DNA of 33,958 nt from a candidate division NC10 bacterium CSP1-5 (GTDB lineage Bacteria; Methylomirabilota; Methylomirabilia; Methylomirabilales; CSP1-5), in the NCBI GenBank assembly GCA_001443495.1, contig LDXR01000023.1, positions 1 through 33,958 on the forward strand, in the 5' to 3' direction. The notes beneath the pieces are model-generated. The model was not told the DNA's origin and made no database searches. It saw nothing but the letters and a program-made list of their open reading frames with translations. Positions within the stretch are counted from its first letter, which is position 1. Every line of letters begins with the position of its first letter. Of the stretch, positions 30,682 through 33,958 are shown one piece after another. The position numbers and the translations under genes were made by a program.

Positions 30682-31786
30682 CCTTGAGCTCGCGGACGAG
30701 GATCTCGACCGTGCCTCGCGTCCCCCCGGCCTGCTTCTGCCGCCAGGCCCCTTCGGTCTCGAAGCGGGCGTCGCCGATGCGGGCACTCCACGGGGCGACC
30801 GCCTCCCGGATGCCAGCGGCGTCAAAGGGGTCTTTCTTGCTCTCCCGGGCGGCCACCATCACATCGGGCGAGACGCGGATAAACGCCCTGAGCGCCGTCC
30901 CCGTCTTGATGCTGTATTTCCGGCCTGCCCAGGCCTTGGGAAAGGCCGCCGCGATCGCCTTGAAATAGTTCAGGAAGAATCGGCGTGCCCCCTCGCGCAG
31001 CTCCTTGGCCCGCCCCTCTCCGCCGATCTTCCGGACCGTCTCAAGGAGCTCTACCATCTCCTCGGCCAGGGGCGCCTGCGAGACCTTCCCCCGCCCCACC
31101 CCGAGGATGCGGATCTCTCCCGCCAGTGGAGATGACTCTGTCTCGTTCAGCGCCCGGATCACGTCGTGGGCCAGGGCCTGGTTCTCGTTCGTGTACAGCC
31201 GTCGTCCGGCCAGGCTGATCAGGTGAGATGGATTCAGGCGGGTATGCTTGGCGTTGATGGTGACAAAGAGCTCCACGACCTGTCGGTCATCCAGGTTATC
31301 AAAGACGACGGCCGGAACCTCCATCCCCTTGAGCTCGTCTGCCGCGGCATGCAGCGCCAACAGCCGATGCTGGCCATCCAGGGCCCGCAGGATGCCTGGC
31401 TCTTCCGGGATCTGCAGGACCCCCACACTTCGACCGGCTCCCCCGGGCGCAAACTGCAGTCGCCGCTCGGCAATGATGATCACCGCCCCGGGGATCGCCG
31501 GGAGATTTCCCCCCTCCTGGCACTCCCGGTAATACTTCAGGAGCTCCTCGATCTTCCGACGGATCAGGGGCCGCTGAAAGGCGGTCTCGCCCTGGGCGAT
31601 CCGCTTCTCCAGCAGCTCCCAATTAATGCGCGAGGGCCGGCGGCGCCTCTTGCCGGGGGGTTCCTCGGCCGAGGCGTACCCCAGGACTTCGAACCTCACC
31701 AGCCGGTCAATGTCCGCCGCCGAGAAAGAGGCCTGATAGAATTCGACGCCGAACTGCTTGACCTTGTGGGCGGGCACCGTAATCAT
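30662..31786 (-). CDS. DGQHR-motif (DndB-like) protein
   Basis: Predicted 374 residues. The diagnostic motif ALDGQHRLLAL is at 135-145 (DGQHR at 137-141), followed by VPAVVFDNLDDRQVVELFVTINAKHTRLNPSHL, where FxxIN and the NAKHTRLN segment recur in the family. Members include DndB, a regulator in phosphorothioate DNA modification, and proteins in 7-deazaguanine DNA systems; many are orphan. Basic stretch EEPPGKRRRRPS (41-52) may contact nucleic acid. ATG 31786 has GGAGG four to five bases upstream. No dndA, C, D, E or dpd genes are in view, so the specific role is unknown. Its partner is the overlapping winged-helix gene. Confidence 0.8.
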   Translation of the reverse strand: MITVPAHKVKQFGVEFYQASFSAADIDRLVRFEVLGYASAEEPPGKRRRRPSRINWELLEKRIAQGETAFQRPLIRRKIEELLKYYRECQEGGNLPAIPGAVIIIAERRLQFAPGGAGRSVGVLQIPEEPGILRALDGQHRLLALHAAADELKGMEVPAVVFDNLDDRQVVELFVTINAKHTRLNPSHLISLAGRRLYTNENQALAHDVIRALNETESSPLAGEIRILGVGRGKVSQAPLAEEMVELLETVRKIGGEGRAKELREGARRFFLNYFKAIAAAFPKAWAGRKYSIKTGTALRAFIRVSPDVMVAARESKKDPFDAAGIREAVAPWSARIGDARFETEGAWRQKQAGGTRGTVEILVRELKDALRSR

Positions 31787-31847
31787 CGTGCCTCCACTAG
31801 TATCGCTCCAACTCATTGCCAACGGACAACGATGCCAGCAAGCCTCT

Positions 31848-31969
31848 GACAATTGAGCAATAGAACATTAGACCGCAATGGGGCATTTCGCCTCCAGAAT
31901 CGCCCTCTTGTTCTATTGCTCTATTGCTCCATTGCTCCAAAGTAAACGCGCTTTGCGCGTTTACTTTAG
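31848..31969 (-). repeat. intergenic repeat element, copy B
   Basis: In the opposite orientation to copy A. The cap hairpin has 13-base arms 31939-31951 and 31955-31967 with a TTT loop. Octamers GCAATAGA (minus strand) run through about 31906-31937, then a spacer with GGCGAAATGC, then inverted octamers to 31848. CTAAAG at the hairpin end supplies the TAA stop of gcvPB (31968-31966). Confidence 0.87.
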
Positions 31970-33456
31970 GTCGGTTGCCAACGCAGTTTGGGCTCCCGGG
32001 CGGCCTTGGTCTCGTTCATGCGGGTCACCCGCGGGTTGTGGGGCGCCAGCCTGAGCATCTCCGGGTTCTCCTGGGCCTCCTGGGCGATCCGCCTCATGGC
32101 CGCGATGAACTGATCCAACGTCTCCTTGCTCTCGGTCTCCGTCGGCTCGATCATCAGCGCCCCCTTGACGATCAGCGGGAAGTAGATGGTCGGGGGATGA
32201 AAGCCGTAGTCGATGAGCCGCTTGGCGATATCGAGGGTGTGGATATCGTTCCGGGCCTGCAGGGCATCGGAGAAGACGCATTCGTGCATGCAGTGGCGAT
32301 CGTACGGGAGGTGGTAGACCCCCTTGAGCTGGCTGAGGATGTAGTTGGCATTGAGGATCGCGACCTCGGCCGCGCGCCGGAGCCCGGCGGCCCCCATCGA
32401 CCGGATGTACGTATAGGAGCGCACCAGCACCCCGAAGCTCGCGGCAAAGGCGCGCACCTTCCCGATCGACTTCGGCCGCTGGTAATCAAGCACAAACCGG
32501 TTCCCCTTCTTCTCCACCGTCGGGAACGGCATGAACGGCGCCAGGTGCTTTCTCAGGGCGACGGGGCCCGCCCCCGGCCCCCCGCCGCCGTGCGGCTGGG
32601 AAAAGGTCTTGTGCAGATTGATCTGGATGACATCAACCCCCCAATCGCCGGGGCGGCTGATCCCCATCACACTGTTCAGGTTAGCCCCATCGCAGTACAC
32701 CTGGCCTCCCTTGGCGTGAACGATCTTGGCGACGTCGACGATGTTTTCCTCGAAGAGCCCCAGGGTGTTGGGATTGGTGACCATGATGGCGGCGACCTCC
32801 TCATCCATCACCTCGGCCACCGCCTTAGCCTCCACGACGCCCCGGGGTCCCTCCTTGACGGGCACCACGCGGTAGCCGCACAGCGCCGACGTCGCCGGGT
32901 TGGTCCCATGGGCCGAATCGGGAATCAGGACCTTGGACCGGGGATTGCCCCGCGAGGTGTGGTAGGCCCGGATCATCATGAGGCCGGTGAGCTCACCATG
33001 GGCACCCGCCGAGGGCTGGAGCGTGACTCGGTCCAAGCCGCTGACATCGGCCAGGTACTGCTCCAGCTCCCACATCAACTGCAGCGCCCCCTGACTGAGC
33101 TCCTCGGGCTGGTATGGATGCGCCTTGGCGAACCCGGGGAGGCGGGCCATGTCTTCGTTGATCCGGGGATTGTACTTCATCGTGCAGGAGCCCAGCGGGT
33201 AGAACCCCAGGTCAACGCAGTAGTTCCACTGCGAGATGCGGGTGTAGTGGCGGATCACATCGACCTCACTCACCTCGGGCAAGCCGGGGATGCCGTCCCG
33301 AAGGAGTCGCCTGGGGATCAAGGCCTCGGCCTTCTTCTCCGGCACGTCGCTCGGCGGGAGCGAGTAGCCCACCCGTCCCGGCGAGCCCTGCCCAAAGATC
33401 AACGGCTCGTTGAGGACCAGCCCCCGCGTGCCGACCGTGTTCCCGGTGCCGCTCAT
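31966..33456 (-). CDS. gcvPB: glycine dehydrogenase (decarboxylating) subunit 2
   Basis: Predicted 496 residues, the C-terminal half of the two-part P-protein. It holds the pyridoxal phosphate lysine (Lys283 in [17 protein letters not shown]), the [13 protein letters not shown] motif, QPSAGAHGE and SAHGTNPA. The P-protein decarboxylates glycine and passes the aminomethyl group to lipoylated H-protein. ATG 33456 has GGAGGT five to six bases upstream and overlaps the gcvPA stop (ATGA); a longer reading would run within gcvPA. The stop lies in repeat copy B, whose hairpin might end the transcript. Confidence 0.98.
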   Translation of the reverse strand: MSGTGNTVGTRGLVLNEPLIFGQGSPGRVGYSLPPSDVPEKKAEALIPRRLLRDGIPGLPEVSEVDVIRHYTRISQWNYCVDLGFYPLGSCTMKYNPRINEDMARLPGFAKAHPYQPEELSQGALQLMWELEQYLADVSGLDRVTLQPSAGAHGELTGLMMIRAYHTSRGNPRSKVLIPDSAHGTNPATSALCGYRVVPVKEGPRGVVEAKAVAEVMDEEVAAIMVTNPNTLGLFEENIVDVAKIVHAKGGQVYCDGANLNSVMGISRPGDWGVDVIQINLHKTFSQPHGGGGPGAGPVALRKHLAPFMPFPTVEKKGNRFVLDYQRPKSIGKVRAFAASFGVLVRSYTYIRSMGAAGLRRAAEVAILNANYILSQLKGVYHLPYDRHCMHECVFSDALQARNDIHTLDIAKRLIDYGFHPPTIYFPLIVKGALMIEPTETESKETLDQFIAAMRRIAQEAQENPEMLRLAPHNPRVTRMNETKAAREPKLRWQPT

Positions 33457-33958
33457 CGCCCACCTCCCAGCGCCTTGGCCAGCGCGTCGATCTCGGTGCG
33501 GCTGTTCTGCTCCGTGACGCAGACCAGGAGGCAGTCCTTGAGTTCCGGGTAGAACCGCCCCAGGTCCAATCCGCCGATGATCTGCCGCTTGAGGAGACCT
33601 GTGAGAACCTCGCCCGGTTTCCTCTTGGTGCGCAGGACAAACTCGTTGAACGTCGGGCCCGTAAAGCGGAGGCTGCACCCGCGGATCTTCGCCAGCTGCT
33701 CCTTGGCGTACGCCGCCTTGCGCAGGTTCAGCAGGGCGACCTCCCGCAGGCCCTGTGGACCCATGGTCACCATGTACATCCCCGACATATTGGCGATCAG
33801 CGACTCACTCGTACAGATGTTGGAAGTCGCCTTCTCCCGTCGAATATGTTGTTCCCTGGTCGCCAGCGTCAGGACATACCCGGTCCGCCCCTCACGGTCC
33901 ACCGTCTGGCCCACCAACCGCCCGGGCATGTGCCGGATGAACTTCTCCCGGGTCGCGA
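33453..33958 (-). CDS. gcvPA: glycine dehydrogenase (decarboxylating) subunit 1, C-terminal part
   Basis: Partial: about 167 residues from the C-terminal third; the frame is open to the right edge and the family is about 445 residues. The visible segment ([76 protein letters not shown]) is characteristic of GcvPA, which with GcvPB forms the P-protein. The internal ATG at 33929 is not the start. The stop overlaps the gcvPB ATG. gcvH and gcvT are probably outside the window to the right. Confidence 0.96.
   Translation of the reverse strand, partial: ATREKFIRHMPGRLVGQTVDREGRTGYVLTLATREQHIRREKATSNICTSESLIANMSGMYMVTMGPQGLREVALLNLRKAAYAKEQLAKIRGCSLRFTGPTFNEFVLRTKRKPGEVLTGLLKRQIIGGLDLGRFYPELKDCLLVCVTEQNSRTEIDALAKALGGGR

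Overview
This window is GC-rich bacterial chromosome in which every gene I can support lies on the minus strand. Outer-membrane lipoproteins (PEGA, Slp), a TolC channel, prepilins and an ECF sigma/anti-sigma pair with a CpxP/CnrX-like periplasmic protein point to a diderm environmental bacterium. Gene content fits a poorly characterised lineage such as NC10/Methylomirabilota, Rokubacteria or a Nitrospirota/Desulfobacterota relative, but nothing in the sequence fixes the phylum and I hold this loosely. I see no phage genes, transposases, tRNAs, rRNAs or CRISPR arrays.

Reading in the direction of transcription (right to left): (a) 33958-31966, glycine decarboxylase P-protein in two subunits (gcvPA partial, gcvPB). 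(b) 31786-29722, an overlapping pair encoding a DGQHR-motif (DndB-like) protein and a winged-helix protein, followed by smpB and tmRNA (ssrA), which ends in a near-perfect bidirectional terminator. (c) 28454-26361, a response-regulator/PAS/GAF/kinase protein whose H-box histidine is glutamine. (d) 26191-19952, an ECF sigma factor behind its own ECF-type promoter, zinc anti-sigma factor, Spy/CnrX-like periplasmic protein, MacA-like adaptor, split MacB (ATPase and permease), Slp lipoprotein and a His-rich exported protein: a signal-responsive envelope/efflux block. (e) 19789-14132, PEGA lipoprotein, TolC-family channel (probable outer-membrane partner of the MacAB pump), a UvrD-type helicase fused to an Fe-S PD-(D/E)XK nuclease, and a small HAD nucleotidase.

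(f) 13768-7086, a complete tryptophan operon, trpE-G-D-C-F-B-A. Spacing then stays tight without a visible terminator into (g) 7077-1: a GAF-GAF-HD-GYP protein, a class II cyclic-nucleotide phosphodiesterase and a minor-pilin set (FimT, PilV, PilW, PilX, then a second PilV/PilW pair running off the left edge). Amino-acid synthesis, cyclic-nucleotide turnover and pilus priming genes may therefore share transcripts.

The most unusual feature is in the gaps. At least six intergenic spacers carry degenerate tandem 7-mers or 8-mers, usually as two inverted arms that could fold into one long hairpin. Two copies (about 19.8 kb and 31.9 kb) are clear homologues in opposite orientation, each capped by a 13-bp hairpin. 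In three cases (trpB, smpB, gcvPB) the repeat begins at or contains the stop codon. Other leads are the orphan DGQHR/winged-helix pair, the Q-for-H kinase, and a strongly self-complementary stretch upstream of trpE.
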